This document shows, in pieces, positions 10,944 through 20,956 of a stretch of 64,000 bases of DNA. The position numbers were made by a program, and so were the translations under genes. Source of the DNA: Rhizobium sp. BT03 (GTDB taxonomy: Bacteria; Pseudomonadota; Alphaproteobacteria; Rhizobiales; Rhizobiaceae). Location: the NCBI RefSeq assembly GCF_030053155.1, contig NZ_CP125640.1:1550001-1614000 (forward strand), written 5' to 3'. Below the pieces are notes generated by a model. That model saw only the letters and a program-made list of their open reading frames with translations. It made no database searches and was not told the origin of the DNA. Every line of letters starts with the position of its first letter. Position 1 is the first letter of the stretch.

Positions 10944-13900
10944 TCAGGCAATCTCGCGCAGGCGTTCGGCCGTCTGCAGGTCGACGGAGACCAGGGTGGA
11001 GACGCCCTGTTCGGCCATGGTGACGCCGAAGAGGCGGTTCATGCGGGCCATGGTGATCGGGTTGTGGGTGATGATGACGAAGCGGGTTTCGGTGGAGGCC
11101 GCCATTTCGTCCATCAGGTTGCAGTAGCGCTCGACATTGTGGTCGTCGAGCGGCGCGTCGACTTCGTCGAGCACGCAGATCGGCGCCGGATTGGTGAGGA
11201 AGACGGCGAAGATCAGCGCCATCGCCGTCAGCGCCTGCTCGCCGCCGGAGAGCAGCGTCATGGTCTGCGGCTTCTTGCCGGGCGGGCGCGCCAGGATTTC
11301 GAGGCCGGCTTCCAGCGGATCGTCGGATTCGATCAGCTGCAGCTCGGCGGTGCCGCCGCCGAAGAGATGGGTGAACAGCCGCTGGAACTGGGCGTTGACG
11401 ACGTCGAAAGCGGCGATCAGCCGCTCGCGACCCTCGCGGTTCAGGCTCTGGATGGCGCCGCGCAGCTTGCGGATCGCATCGATGACGTCGTCGCGCTCCT
11501 TGATCAGCGCTTCGAGCTTCTCGCTCAGCTCCTTCTGTTCCTCGTCGGCGCGCAGGTTGACGGCGCCGAGCCGCTCGCGCTCGATCCGCAGGCGCTCGAG
11601 CTCGCGCTCGACCTCGCGCGGATCGGGAAGCGCCTGCATGGCCGGGCGCCCGGTCAGCTGCAGCGCCTCGTGCGGGGCGACGTTCAAAACTTCGCGGATG
11701 CGGCTTTCGCTTTCCTGGCGCTTCTCGCGGGCGGAGACCAGGCGCTCCTCGGCGCGGCCGCGGCGTTCGCGGCATTCGGCAAGTTCCGACAGTGCGGTGG
11801 CCGCCTGGTGGTCGGCCTCGCGCTGGATGCGTTCGGCCTCGGCCAGCAGATCGCCGGCATTGCGGCGCGCCTCTTCCGCCTTCTGCAATTCGCTGAGCAG
11901 AGCCCGGCGCTTGTCGTCGAATTCATCCGGCGCCATTTCGAGTTCGGCCGCCTCTTCGCGCGCCTCTTCCTCGCGCTCGCGCAGCGTTGCGACCTGATCC
12001 TCGCCGCTTAGCGCCCGCTGCCGCCAGGTCTCGCGCTCCTGGCCGATCGCCATGATGCGGCGTTGGCGGGCCTCGTTTTCCCTCGCCAGGCTTTCATGGC
12101 GGGCACGGCTTTCGGCGAGCGCGCCGCGATCGGTCGCCACCTCCGCCTGCTGGAAGCGCAGCCGCTCGTCGATCGCGGTCAGATCGGGCGCGTCCTCCAG
12201 CTCGATGCGGGCATTCTCTTCCTGGATGCCGATCTCTTCCAGCTGTGCGCCGAGCTGGCTGGCCGCCTCGCTGACGACATCGCGGCGGCGGATCAGGTCG
12301 CCGGAGGCGCGCTCGGCCGCAACGAGCGCTTCGCGCGCTTCAGTGAGATGACGGGCCGAAAGACGGCTCATGTCGCGGGCCTCGGCAAGCCGGCGCTCCT
12401 CGCCGCGGATCGCATCAGTGGCGGCCGCCTGCCGCTCCTCGGCTTCGGCAAGCACGTCGCGGGCAAGGGCAGCCTCGCCTTCGAGTTCGGTGAGCCGGTT
12501 CTTCTGGGCAAGGCGAAGGGCTGCGGCGCTCGGCGCGTCGGCGCCCGTCACATGGCCGTCCCAGCGATAGACGGCGCCCGCTTTCGTCACCAGCCGCTGG
12601 CCGGGCTGCAGCGCCGCCATCAGGCGCTCTGCGTCGCCATCGGCGACCAGGCCGATCTGGCGCAGACGACGCGTCAGCGCTGCCGGTGCGTTGATATGGG
12701 CAAGCAGCGGTGTGGCGCCTGCGGGAAGCGCTGGATCGCCGGCGCCATCGCCATTCTCCGACCAATGGGCCGGCGCCTCGGCATCGAGCGGTGATTCCAG
12801 ATCGTCGCCGAGGGCGGCACCGAGTGCAGTTTCGAAGCCGCGATCGACCTTCAGCTCCTCGGCAACGGGAGAGAATTTCCCGGCCGCAGCGCCGGCGGCG
12901 AGCATGCGCGAGATGGTGCGGGCCTCGGTTTCCAGCGCATTCAGGCTCGAGCGAGCCTGATCGACCGGGGCGCGCGACAGCGCCTCGGTCTGGCGGGCAG
13001 CGGCCAGCGCCTGTTCGACCAGCTGAACGGCGGCTTCCGCGTCGGCGACGGCGATCTCACCGGCCTCGACGATGGCGCGTTTTTCATCCGGGTTTGGCAG
13101 GCCGGCGATCTTTTCGCCGATGGCGGCAAGCTCCTGGTTCGCCTCGTTCATCTGCCGTTCGAGGCGCATGCGGCGGTCGGCGAGATCGCGGATGGCGCGC
13201 TCCAGCTGGTTACGGCCGGCAGCGGCTTCGGCGCGCTCGGCCGTCAGCTGGGTAAAAATGCGCTCGCTGTCGGCAAGTTTCGCCGCCGCTTCCTCGAAGG
13301 CCTCGCGGGTCTCCTCGGCATAACGGCCGGAATCGGCGAGCACTTCTGATATCTCGGCCTCTTCGGCATCGAGCCTTGCCAGGATGACGGCATTGTCGGC
13401 GACCAGCCGCTCCTCGCGGCGGATATCCTCGCCAAGCTGGGCGAGGCGGCGAGTCAGCTCGTCGCGGCGGCGCAGGATGCGGCCGGCATCCTCCTCCAGC
13501 TGGCTGCGGGCGATCTGCAGCCGCTGCAGGGCGGCGGCCGCACGCGCCTCGCCCTCGCGCAGTTCCGGCAGCTTCAGGCTGGCGATGCCCTGGTTCTTCG
13601 CCGCCTCCATCTGCATCTGCGCCTTTTCGGCAACGACTGATGTCGCCTGGTTCAGCGCGCTGTCGGCCTCGGCTTCCGCCTCCTTGGCCTGCACCCAGCG
13701 GATATGCAGCAGCATCGCCTCTCGCGCGCGGATATCGGCCGACAGCGTCTTGAAGCGGTTGGCCTGACGGGCCTGGCGCTTCAGGCTCTCGATCTGGCTT
13801 TCGAGCTGCGAGGTGACGTCGTCGAGACGTTCGAGATTGGTTTCGGCGGCGCGCAGCCGCAGTTCGGCCTCGTGGCGACGGGAATGCAGGCCGGAAATGC

Positions 13901-14405
13901 CGGCCGCCTCTTCGAGCAGCTGGCGGCGGGCCTGCGGCTTGGCCTGGATCAGCTCGCCGATACGGCCCTGCCCGACCATCGAGGGCGAACGGGCGCCGGT
14001 GGAGGCGTCGGCAAACAGCAGCTGCACATCCTTGGCGCGGCTTTCCTTGCCGTTGATGCGATAGAGCGAACCCTGTTCACGCTCGATGCGGCGGGTGACC
14101 TGAATCTCGTCGGCATCGTTGAATGCGGCGGGCGCGGTGCGCGTCGCATTGTCGAGATAGAGCGCTACCTCGGCGGTGTTGCGGGCCGGGCGATTGCCGG
14201 ATCCGGAGAAGATCACGTCGTCCATGCCGGAGGCGCGCATGTTCTTGTAGGAATTCTCGCCCATCACCCAGCGCAGCGCCTCGACGAGGTTCGACTTGCC
14301 GCAGCCGTTCGGGCCGACGACGCCGGTCAGCCCCCGCTCGATGATGAATTCCGTCGGCTCGACGAAGGATTTGAAGCCGACCAGGCGCAGCTTGTTGAAC
14401 TTCAT
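10944..14405 (-). CDS. smc: Chromosome segregation ATPase SMC
   Basis: Forms the core of the bacterial condensin that organises and segregates the chromosome. The 1153-residue length is normal. Walker A (GPNGCGKS) lies at residues 31-38. Two long charged coiled-coil arms flank a hinge at about residues 500-650. The ABC signature LLSGGEQAL lies near 1051 and Walker B (ICVLDEVDAPL) near 1076. It lies downstream of the DsbA-like gene on the same strand, with a terminator between, so it probably has its own promoter. Confidence 0.97.
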   Translation of the reverse strand: MKFNKLRLVGFKSFVEPTEFIIERGLTGVVGPNGCGKSNLVEALRWVMGENSYKNMRASGMDDVIFSGSGNRPARNTAEVALYLDNATRTAPAAFNDADEIQVTRRIEREQGSLYRINGKESRAKDVQLLFADASTGARSPSMVGQGRIGELIQAKPQARRQLLEEAAGISGLHSRRHEAELRLRAAETNLERLDDVTSQLESQIESLKRQARQANRFKTLSADIRAREAMLLHIRWVQAKEAEAEADSALNQATSVVAEKAQMQMEAAKNQGIASLKLPELREGEARAAAALQRLQIARSQLEEDAGRILRRRDELTRRLAQLGEDIRREERLVADNAVILARLDAEEAEISEVLADSGRYAEETREAFEEAAAKLADSERIFTQLTAERAEAAAGRNQLERAIRDLADRRMRLERQMNEANQELAAIGEKIAGLPNPDEKRAIVEAGEIAVADAEAAVQLVEQALAAARQTEALSRAPVDQARSSLNALETEARTISRMLAAGAAAGKFSPVAEELKVDRGFETALGAALGDDLESPLDAEAPAHWSENGDGAGDPALPAGATPLLAHINAPAALTRRLRQIGLVADGDAERLMAALQPGQRLVTKAGAVYRWDGHVTGADAPSAAALRLAQKNRLTELEGEAALARDVLAEAEERQAAATDAIRGEERRLAEARDMSRLSARHLTEAREALVAAERASGDLIRRRDVVSEAASQLGAQLEEIGIQEENARIELEDAPDLTAIDERLRFQQAEVATDRGALAESRARHESLARENEARQRRIMAIGQERETWRQRALSGEDQVATLREREEEAREEAAELEMAPDEFDDKRRALLSELQKAEEARRNAGDLLAEAERIQREADHQAATALSELAECRERRGRAEERLVSAREKRQESESRIREVLNVAPHEALQLTGRPAMQALPDPREVERELERLRIERERLGAVNLRADEEQKELSEKLEALIKERDDVIDAIRKLRGAIQSLNREGRERLIAAFDVVNAQFQRLFTHLFGGGTAELQLIESDDPLEAGLEILARPPGKKPQTMTLLSGGEQALTAMALIFAVFLTNPAPICVLDEVDAPLDDHNVERYCNLMDEMAASTETRFVIITHNPITMARMNRLFGVTMAEQGVSTLVSVDLQTAERLREIA

Positions 14406-14456
14406 GCGTAGACATCCACGGCAGGAAGCCCCCTCAGCCGCAAGCTGCGCTGAAAA

Positions 14457-14491
14457 CGAAAAACGAGCGCACGGCTTTCGCCGTCGCCCGT
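14457..14491 (-). terminator. Terminator of the DsbA-like gene
   Basis: On the minus strand a stem of about 12 pairs with one bulge is closed by a GAAA tetraloop (CGGC-GAAA-GCCG) and followed by TTTTTC. It lies between the dsbA-like stop and the smc start. Confidence 0.7.
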
Positions 14492-14510
14492 CGTTTCGAA
14501 ACGATCCGGT

Positions 14511-15287
14511 TCAGATGAGGCTGTCGATGAGCGCCGACAAGGTTTCAACCGGCATGTCTCCAGAGTAGCGCTTGCCATTGATGAGGAACGTCGGCGTGGC
14601 GTTGACGCCGAAATCCTTGGAACCTCTTTCCCGCGTGGCGTTCACTTCATCCAGAAGCTTCTGGTTCGTCAAGCATTTCGTGAAGCTATCCTCAGTAAAT
14701 CCGGCGAGCTTCGACATCTGCAGCAGTGCGGCGCGGCCGTCATCGGCGGCGGCCCAGACCTGCTGCTGCTTGAACAGCATCGAGACCATCGGGAAATACT
14801 GTTCCGGCGTGCTCAGCTGCTCGGGATTGGAAGCGCTGCAGCGGGCGAGCATGAAGGCGGCGGCGGCGCGCGGATCGAAGGGGAATTCGCGGATGATGAA
14901 CTGCACCTTGCCGGCGTCGACATATTTCTGCTTGATCGCGTCGAAGGTGGTGTTGTGGAAATGGGCGCAATGCGGGCAGGTCATCGACATATATTCGACG
15001 ATCTTGACCGGGGCGTCGGCCTTGCCCAGCGCCATCTCCGGCAGCGCGCCGGGCTTCAGCACCTCGGCCATATCGACATCGCCGTCGGATTGCGGCATTT
15101 CGGTCGCCGATGTCGCCGCCGTCTGGATGGTATCGACATTGGTGCCGTCGGCCATGGTCTTGCCTGAGGACGAAGCATCGGCAGCGTCCTTGCTGTCGTT
15201 GCAGGCGGCAAGCGCTGCGGCAGCTGCGGCGATGGCGATCCCACCCAGGAGGCGGCGTTTCGTCAGTTGCATTTCGGACATCTGCAT
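14511..15287 (-). CDS. DsbA-family thiol-disulfide oxidoreductase lipoprotein
   Basis: A periplasmic thioredoxin-fold protein of about 258 residues. The N-terminus has a twin-basic segment KRRLLGG, a hydrophobic stretch and the lipobox-like LAAC, so it is likely exported and lipidated. The active site CPHC lies in YMSMTCPHCAHFH, followed by a helical insert and the cis-proline segment NATPTFLING. It likely introduces or shuffles disulfides in envelope proteins. The start could be any of the three ATGs at 15287, 15281 or 15272. A homologue next to smc is a familiar arrangement in rhizobia. Confidence 0.88.
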   Translation of the reverse strand: MQMSEMQLTKRRLLGGIAIAAAAAALAACNDSKDAADASSSGKTMADGTNVDTIQTAATSATEMPQSDGDVDMAEVLKPGALPEMALGKADAPVKIVEYMSMTCPHCAHFHNTTFDAIKQKYVDAGKVQFIIREFPFDPRAAAAFMLARCSASNPEQLSTPEQYFPMVSMLFKQQQVWAAADDGRAALLQMSKLAGFTEDSFTKCLTNQKLLDEVNATRERGSKDFGVNATPTFLINGKRYSGDMPVETLSALIDSLI

Positions 15288-15436
15288 GGGTTCCCCATAG
15301 GTATGAGAGTGACGGCGTGACTGTGCGATATAACGGCTGACGGCCACTCACAAGCCACGCTTGGCCAACTTCCTTCAAAGAATTGTGACCGCGATGGGAC
15401 AGCCGGATAAAATTGCGACCGGTCGACTTGCGGATT

Positions 15437-15706
15437 TCACCGGTAGACGTCGCGGCGGTTTCCGATACGCACGACGAGGATACGAACGGCTCCGTCATCG
15501 ATGCTTGCGATCACTCGATAGTCGCCAACGCGATATTTCCAGAAATCCCCGAGTTCAGACCCTTTAAGCGCCTCTCCAATGGATCGTGGGTCGTCCAGCC
15601 TTGCGACGCGATCGTTGAGAAATCGGAGTATTCGGCGAGCCGCCTCATGTCCGAGTTTCTCAAGCTCGCGCTCGGCTGCTCTTTGAAACTCAATTCTCCA
15701 CGCCAT
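15437..15706 (-). CDS. RelE/ParE-superfamily toxin
   Basis: The protein has 89 residues and the compact RelE/ParE fold pattern: ...[24 protein letters not shown], then [22 protein letters not shown] and the final strand [16 protein letters not shown]. RelE-type toxins cleave mRNA on the ribosome, while ParE types target gyrase. The pattern of basic residues and the final tyrosine favour the RelE side, but this is not decisive. It overlaps the antitoxin by 17 bases, typical of a coupled module. Confidence 0.9.
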   Translation of the reverse strand: MAWRIEFQRAAERELEKLGHEAARRILRFLNDRVARLDDPRSIGEALKGSELGDFWKYRVGDYRVIASIDDGAVRILVVRIGNRRDVYR

Positions 15707-15914
15707 AACGCGTCATCAGCTCGGCCAGCGAAACGGTATCACCCTCACCTCGCCGAAGTTCTTCAAGACGCTTTTCGGCGAGATAGACATCCTCGAGGTC
15801 ATCGAGATGTTCGAGAATGGCCTGACGGGCATAGAAGCTCTTGCTGCGGCCCGTGCGCTTGGAAAGCTCGTCGAGCCGGGCTTCGATTTCAGGCGGCAAC
15901 CGCAAAGCCAACAT
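15690..15914 (-). CDS. RelB/RHH-type antitoxin
   Basis: The protein has 74 residues. It opens with [24 protein letters not shown], a ribbon-helix-helix DNA-binding motif, and ends with an acidic toxin-binding tail ([20 protein letters not shown]). AGGAGAAAG lies just ahead of ATG. It should neutralise the downstream toxin and repress the pair through the palindrome 16 bases upstream. Confidence 0.9.
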   Translation of the reverse strand: MLALRLPPEIEARLDELSKRTGRSKSFYARQAILEHLDDLEDVYLAEKRLEELRRGEGDTVSLAELMTRYGVEN

Positions 15915-15929
15915 GTTCTTTCTCCTGTC

Positions 15930-15947
15930 TGCTATACAAATATAGCA
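15930..15947. promoter_or_regulatory. Operator palindrome of the RelBE-like module
   Basis: The perfect inverted repeat TGCTATA-CAAA-TATAGCA lies immediately ahead of the antitoxin ribosome site, the expected place for autoregulation by an RHH antitoxin. Its arms resemble the palindrome ahead of the HipB-like gene at 33029-33044. Confidence 0.7.
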
Positions 15948-16030
15948 CTTGAAGCATTCGGTCACCAGTAGCCTCGCGGATATGCATGCGTGTTTCCGGG
16001 ACGCTCTGAGTGAGCAGAGTGCTTGTGCAT

Positions 16031-16179
16031 GGATGCTCGGGTCAAGCCCGAGCACGACGGAGGGCGGGGTCGCTTCTGCGAACCCAGCGACGGTGCAGAG
16101 ATAGGCGCTATTGGCGCGCCTCCAGCATGAGGCGCTCCCTAATCTCCGTCATCCCAGGCCTTGAGCCTGGGATCCATGG
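16031..16179. repeat. Two REP-like palindromes (families A and A')
   Basis: One copy (16031-16067) has the core GCTCGGGTCAAGCCCGAGC followed by ACGACGGAGGG. The second (16144-16179) has ATCCCAGGCCTTGAGCCTGGGAT. They fill most of the 400-base gap between the toxin-antitoxin promoter and the sugar operon; no gene is visible. Confidence 0.75.
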
Positions 16180-16265
16180 CCCCACTGATGGTTGCCGCAT
16201 GGATCGGGAGAATCAGGGAATTCTTTGGTGGACGATGGCGAGCCGAAGAAGGTGTTGATGCGCTG

Positions 16266-16300
16266 AAAAGGTCCGGCGCGTCTGTTGCCGCGCCGGACCT
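16266..16300 (-). terminator. Terminator of the sugar ABC operon
   Basis: A perfect 12-pair stem AGGTCCGGCGCG/CGCGCCGGACCT around an 8-base loop is followed on the minus strand by TTTT. It starts about 15 bases after the binding-protein stop codon. Confidence 0.85.
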
Positions 16301-16314
16301 CGAAGTCTACCGGA

Positions 16315-17316
16315 TCACTTGCATTCGGGGTCGTCGCCGAAGCCCTTGCAGAAGAACTCGGCGGCATTGTCCTTGGTAATCATCTTCGACGCGATCTCGA
16401 TTTCCATCGAGCCGTCGTCTTTCTTCGTCAGGGTTCCGAGCTTCTCCAGCGCGGCCGTGTCGTTGGTGGCAAGCGCGTGGGCAGCAATGACGCCTTCCGG
16501 CGCGACCGTGGAATAGGTGAAGGTCGCGGTCAGGTCGCCCTTGGCAACGGCCCGGATGGCGGCATTCTCGCCGTCGATGCCGATGATGAGGATGCCTTCC
16601 TTGTCGCGGCCGGCCGCCTGGATCGCCCGCAGCGCACCGAACGCCATGTTGTCGTTATGGGCGTAGACCGCCTGGATCTGCCCGGCCGGGAAACGCTGGA
16701 GCGTGTCTTCCATGAACTTCAGCGCCTTTTCCTGGTCCCAATCGGCGTGGGTTTCGGCGATCACCTTGATATCGGTGCCGGCGATGGCTTCGGCAAAACC
16801 TTCATGGCGCTCGACCGCGGGAGCGACGGCCGGGTCGCCCTTGATCTCGACGACATTGCCCTTGCCTTTCAGCGCTTCGGCTATGTACTTGCCGGCAAGC
16901 GTGCCGATGGGTTTGTTGTGCGGGCCGACATGCAGGGTGACCGGAATATCGAGGCTGCGCTCAAGCGTGATCACCGGAATGCCGGCGGCCAGCACCTGCT
17001 TGACGGTCGGAGCGATGGCGGCGCCATCCTGAGCCGAGATCATCAGAACCTTCATGCCTTGCACCATCAGGCTTTCGACATCCGAAATCTGCTTTGCGGA
17101 CTTGCCTTCCGCGTTGGTGACGATCAGATCGACATCCTTGAAGTGCTCCGCGGCATAGGCCTGGTTGCGTTTGGTCATCGTGTTGCGATGGGCCGAGTTC
17201 GAACTCGCCTGCGAGAAGCCGATGACGATCTTGTCGGCGCTGAAGGCAGGGGCGGCCGTCAGGACGGTGGCGAGCCCGGCGGAGATGATGAGCATGCGTC
17301 TGGTGATGTTAAGCAT
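16315..17316 (-). CDS. Sugar ABC transporter substrate-binding protein
   Basis: A periplasmic binding protein of 333 residues of the ribose/galactose class. It has a signal peptide ending in APAFSA near residue 27, then KIVIGFSQASSNSAHR, the classic first strand and loop of this class. The DGENAAIRAV segment is the usual late sugar-contact loop. Two cysteines near the C-terminus (CKGFGDDPEC) could form a disulfide. It is the last gene of the LacI-ATPase-permease-binding protein operon. The substrate is not readable, but the linked RbsD/FucU mutarotase suggests a pyranose such as ribose or fucose. Confidence 0.92.
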   Translation of the reverse strand: MLNITRRMLIISAGLATVLTAAPAFSADKIVIGFSQASSNSAHRNTMTKRNQAYAAEHFKDVDLIVTNAEGKSAKQISDVESLMVQGMKVLMISAQDGAAIAPTVKQVLAAGIPVITLERSLDIPVTLHVGPHNKPIGTLAGKYIAEALKGKGNVVEIKGDPAVAPAVERHEGFAEAIAGTDIKVIAETHADWDQEKALKFMEDTLQRFPAGQIQAVYAHNDNMAFGALRAIQAAGRDKEGILIIGIDGENAAIRAVAKGDLTATFTYSTVAPEGVIAAHALATNDTAALEKLGTLTKKDDGSMEIEIASKMITKDNAAEFFCKGFGDDPECK

Positions 17317-17342
17317 TTCAAGTCCTCCCTTTGGTGAACACG

Positions 17343-18278
17343 CTACCTGCGTGCTTTTCTTCCGGCTTCGAGCAGCACGGCAAGAACGATGATCGCGCCC
17401 TTCACCACCTGTTGTGAGAATGGTGAAACGCCTGCGAGATTGAGAATGTTTGCGATGATGGCCAGCACCATGGCGCCCCCCATCGTGCCGAGAACCGTGC
17501 CTTCGCCGCCGAACAGCGACGTGCCGCCGATCACCGCGATCGTAATGGCTTCCAGTTCGAGGCCGAGGCCGGAATTCGGGTCGCCGACGGAAAGGCGGGA
17601 CAGGAAAATCAGGCCGGAAAGCGCTGCCAGCACACCGCAGATGATGTAGACGCTGAAGATGACGAGCGGCACATTGATGCCGGACAGCCTCGCTGCCTCC
17701 TCATTGCTGCCGACCGCATAGATGGCGCGGCCGAACGGGGTGAAGCTGAGCACGACGGCGGCGACGATACAGACGATCGCAAAGACGTAGATCGGTGTCG
17801 GCACGCCCAGCATGTAGCCCCCGCCGAGCACGAAGAAGCTGTCGGCGAGCTTGCCCGGATTGACGGTGCCCCCGTCGGCGATCATCAGCGCGAAACCGCG
17901 CACCATGACCATGCAGCCGAGCGTCATGATGAAGGCTGGAATGCGGAAAAAGGCAATGCCGAAGCCGTTGACGCAGCCGACAAGGGCGCCGATGGCGATG
18001 CAGATCAGCACCATCAGGGGGATGGGCATGCCCTGCTCCATCAACACCGCGCCGGTGACGCCGACCAGCGCGACGATCGAGCCGACCGACAGATCGATCC
18101 CTTTGGTCAGGATCACGAATGTCATGCCGATGCCGAGAATCCCATAGAGGGCGACTTGTCTGAGGACATTCAGGATATTGATAGGATTGAGAAAATGAGG
18201 AGAGATCAGCGAGGCGGCTATGATCAGTGCGATCAGTGCGCCGGCAAGTCCCGTTCCCCGCGGAAGTTTTTTCTTCAT
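17343..18278 (-). CDS. Sugar ABC transporter permease
   Basis: An inner-membrane permease of 311 residues of the RbsC type, with about eight to ten hydrophobic segments and the characteristic GIGMTFVILTKGIDLSVGSI region near residues 55-75. The late loop GGTSLFGGEGTVLGT is the conserved ATPase-contact region of this family. It starts 13 bases after the ATPase gene and is followed 26 bases later by the binding protein. Confidence 0.93.
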   Translation of the reverse strand: MKKKLPRGTGLAGALIALIIAASLISPHFLNPINILNVLRQVALYGILGIGMTFVILTKGIDLSVGSIVALVGVTGAVLMEQGMPIPLMVLICIAIGALVGCVNGFGIAFFRIPAFIMTLGCMVMVRGFALMIADGGTVNPGKLADSFFVLGGGYMLGVPTPIYVFAIVCIVAAVVLSFTPFGRAIYAVGSNEEAARLSGINVPLVIFSVYIICGVLAALSGLIFLSRLSVGDPNSGLGLELEAITIAVIGGTSLFGGEGTVLGTMGGAMVLAIIANILNLAGVSPFSQQVVKGAIIVLAVLLEAGRKARR

Positions 18279-18291
18279 GATAGACCCCTCA

Positions 18292-19779
18292 TCAATGTAG
18301 CGCCGCGAAGTGCATGACTTGTTCTTCGGTTGCCGTGCGCGCGTCGAGTTCGGCCGTTACCTCGCCCTCTCTCAAGACATAGAGCCGGTCGCACAGACCA
18401 AGGATTTCCGGTAGTTCGGAAGAAGCCATGACGATCGCCAGTCCGCGGGATTCCGCGAGTTCGACCAGCAGGTCGTAGATCTCGCGCTTGGCCCCGACAT
18501 CGACCCCGCGTGTCGGCTCGTCGGCGAGCAGGATCTCGCATCCTGCGCTGACATGCCTCGCCAGCACGCATTTCTGCTGATTGCCGCCCGAAAGGTTCTG
18601 CGTCGCTGCTGCTGCGTTCGGCGTCCTGATCCGCAACCGCTCGATCAGACCGCTCACTATTTTGCGTTCCCGGCGAAGGGACAGGAGCCCGAAACGGACG
18701 ATCTGCGCGAGGCTGGCCGACATGATGTTGAAGCCGACGCTCTGGATCAGAAAGAGGCCCTCTGTCTTGCGGTCTTCCGGCACGAGACCGAGCCCCTTGG
18801 TGATGCCGGCGCGCGGCGAACCGATGCTTGCCATCGCGCCGTTGATGCTGACCTCGCCGGCGCCACGCGGGTCAGCGCCGTAGATGGAGCGCAGCAGCTC
18901 GGTGCGGCCGGCGCCCGCCAGGCCGAAGAGACCGACGATCTCGCCCTTGCGCACATGGATGCTGACGTTCTTGAGCAGCGCCGGCGTCGAAATATTCTTG
19001 GCGGACAGGGCTTCCCCGCCAATCCGAGGTACACGCTTGGGAAAGACGTCGCCGACGTCCCGGCCCACCATGCTGCGAATGAGATCATCCGTCGTCAGGC
19101 CATTGGAGGGTCCGTTGTGAATGACCGTGCCGTCGCGCAGAACGGTGACGGTATCGCTCAGTTCGAAAACTTCGCGCAGGCGATGCGAGATATAGACGAA
19201 GGCAACACCGCTCTCGCGCGCCAGCTGCCGGACGACTCGGAACAGCTGATCGATCTCTGCCTGCGCCAACACCGCCGACGGTTCGTCGAGCACGATGATC
19301 TTCGCGTTGCGCGCCAGCGCCTTGGCAATCTCCACCATTTGCCGCTTGGCGACGGAAAGCGTGCCGATGCGAGCGGTCGGATCGACGTCGAAACCAAGCC
19401 GGTCAATAACCTCCGTGGTCCGGCGCTTTGCCTCGCCCCAGTCGATCAGGGCGCCCTTGCGTGGCAACCGCCCCATCAGAACGTTTTCGGCGACGGTCAG
19501 GTGCGGCGCCTGGGCCAGTTCCTGGTAAATGACCGCGACGCCGCGCGCGATCATCCCGGCCGGCGTCGGATCGAGGACCTCTTCGCCAAACAGCTCGATG
19601 CGCCCCTCGTCGGCCGAATAGGCGCCGGAGAGGATCTTCATCAGTGTCGATTTTCCGGCGCCGTTCTCTCCCACCAATGCCCTGATTTCCCCGGGCTGCA
19701 GAGAAAACGACACGCCCTTCAGAGCGCGCACACCAGGAAAGGATTTGGTGATCCCAGCAAGAGCCAGTGCCGACGTCAT
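18292..19779 (-). CDS. Sugar ABC transporter ATP-binding protein (two cassettes)
   Basis: The protein has 495 residues with two tandem ABC cassettes, as in RbsA/MglA. The first has Walker A GENGAGKST near residue 37 and a divergent signature LSVAKRQ, with Walker B IIVLDEPSA. The second has a degenerate Walker A (GLAGAGRTE), signature LSGGNQQK and Walker B ILLADEPTRGVD. It starts one base after the LacI-type regulator stop, so the regulator and transporter are one transcript. Confidence 0.95.
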   Translation of the reverse strand: MTSALALAGITKSFPGVRALKGVSFSLQPGEIRALVGENGAGKSTLMKILSGAYSADEGRIELFGEEVLDPTPAGMIARGVAVIYQELAQAPHLTVAENVLMGRLPRKGALIDWGEAKRRTTEVIDRLGFDVDPTARIGTLSVAKRQMVEIAKALARNAKIIVLDEPSAVLAQAEIDQLFRVVRQLARESGVAFVYISHRLREVFELSDTVTVLRDGTVIHNGPSNGLTTDDLIRSMVGRDVGDVFPKRVPRIGGEALSAKNISTPALLKNVSIHVRKGEIVGLFGLAGAGRTELLRSIYGADPRGAGEVSINGAMASIGSPRAGITKGLGLVPEDRKTEGLFLIQSVGFNIMSASLAQIVRFGLLSLRRERKIVSGLIERLRIRTPNAAAATQNLSGGNQQKCVLARHVSAGCEILLADEPTRGVDVGAKREIYDLLVELAESRGLAIVMASSELPEILGLCDRLYVLREGEVTAELDARTATEEQVMHFAALH

Positions 19780-19780
19780 C

Positions 19781-20785
19781 TCAATGCCCTCCGCAGCCGC
19801 AGGAGCGGCGAATTACCAGTTTTGCCGGCAGGCGGACCTGTCGCACGCTTTCCGTCGTCGATTTGATCCGCCGGGACAGCATCTCCGCAGCCTGCATGCC
19901 GATCATCTCGCTCGGCTGCGCCATGACGGTCAGCCGCGGCTCGAAGCAGTCTGCCCAATCGAAATCGTCAAAGCCGATCAGCGCGAGATCCTCCGAGACG
20001 CGCAATCCAAGATCCCGCACCGCGTGCATGACGCCGATCGTGGCCAGATTGTTGCCCGAGGCGATCGCCGTCGGCCGGTCCGCCCGGCTCAGAATGTCGA
20101 ATGCAGATTGTCGGGCATCCGCACTGTTGGCATTGCCTTCGCTCATCAGGCTGCGATCGATTTCGAGCCCGTGCTTGCGCATGGCGCCGACATAGCCACG
20201 CACGCGTTCGATGGTGGAACGCAGCCCGGGCTCGCCGGCGATGAGGCCGATGCGGCGGTGACCGTGGCCGACAAGGTGGTCGATCAGCGTTTCCATCGCC
20301 GCCTCATTGTCCAGGCAGACCCCGTCCGCATCCTCAACCGTCAGACGGTCGACGAGCACGAAGGGCATGCGAGAGGATTTGAGATAGTCGATGGCGCGGT
20401 TTTCCGGATCGCAGGACGGCGCCAGAATCACCCCGTCCACCCGTCGCTGGACGAGTTCGCGAACCACCCGCAGTTCGGTCTCCGGATCGTTCTGCGTGTC
20501 GCAAAGAAACACGAGCTGCCCGATGGCCGCGCAGGCTCGCTCGATAGAGGAGACGATATCGTTGAAATAGTAGTTGGTGCTGATCGAGATCGCGATACCC
20601 ACGGCGTCGGTCGAGGATCGCACCAATGAGCGGGCCACCGCGTTCGGCACGAATCCGAGTCTCTCGATCGCCTCCCTGACGAGGGCGGCCGTCGCTTCGT
20701 TCACATGCCGGGTGCCGTTGACGACGTGCGAAACGGTAGAGACCGACACGCCCGCGGCGCGTGCGACGTCAGTGATTGTCGCCAT
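19781..20785 (-). CDS. LacI-family transcriptional regulator
   Basis: The protein has 334 residues. The N-terminal helix-turn-helix is TITDVARAAGVSVSTVSHVV, followed by the hinge helix region FVPNAVARSLVR and a periplasmic-binding-like effector domain with GFDDFDWADCFEP near residue 270. It probably represses its own operon and the divergent mutarotase gene from the palindrome at 20957-20976. The C-terminus carries CGCGGH, as in many LacI relatives (RSCGC). I chose MATITDV as start, the usual N-terminus of the family. Confidence 0.93.
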   Translation of the reverse strand: MATITDVARAAGVSVSTVSHVVNGTRHVNEATAALVREAIERLGFVPNAVARSLVRSSTDAVGIAISISTNYYFNDIVSSIERACAAIGQLVFLCDTQNDPETELRVVRELVQRRVDGVILAPSCDPENRAIDYLKSSRMPFVLVDRLTVEDADGVCLDNEAAMETLIDHLVGHGHRRIGLIAGEPGLRSTIERVRGYVGAMRKHGLEIDRSLMSEGNANSADARQSAFDILSRADRPTAIASGNNLATIGVMHAVRDLGLRVSEDLALIGFDDFDWADCFEPRLTVMAQPSEMIGMQAAEMLSRRIKSTTESVRQVRLPAKLVIRRSCGCGGH

Positions 20786-20956
20786 GATTGCAGACCTCCC
20801 CAATACGCCCGACGCGCAGCTTCAGACTGCTGCCGCGTCAACGCCCAGAACAAAATCGAAAGATTGAACCGACCTCGAACAGGCCTCCCCAGCCTCGGCG
20901 GTCACCGACCTATCTCATCCTCCAATGAAATGGTGGAAACCGATATATGGCCATCG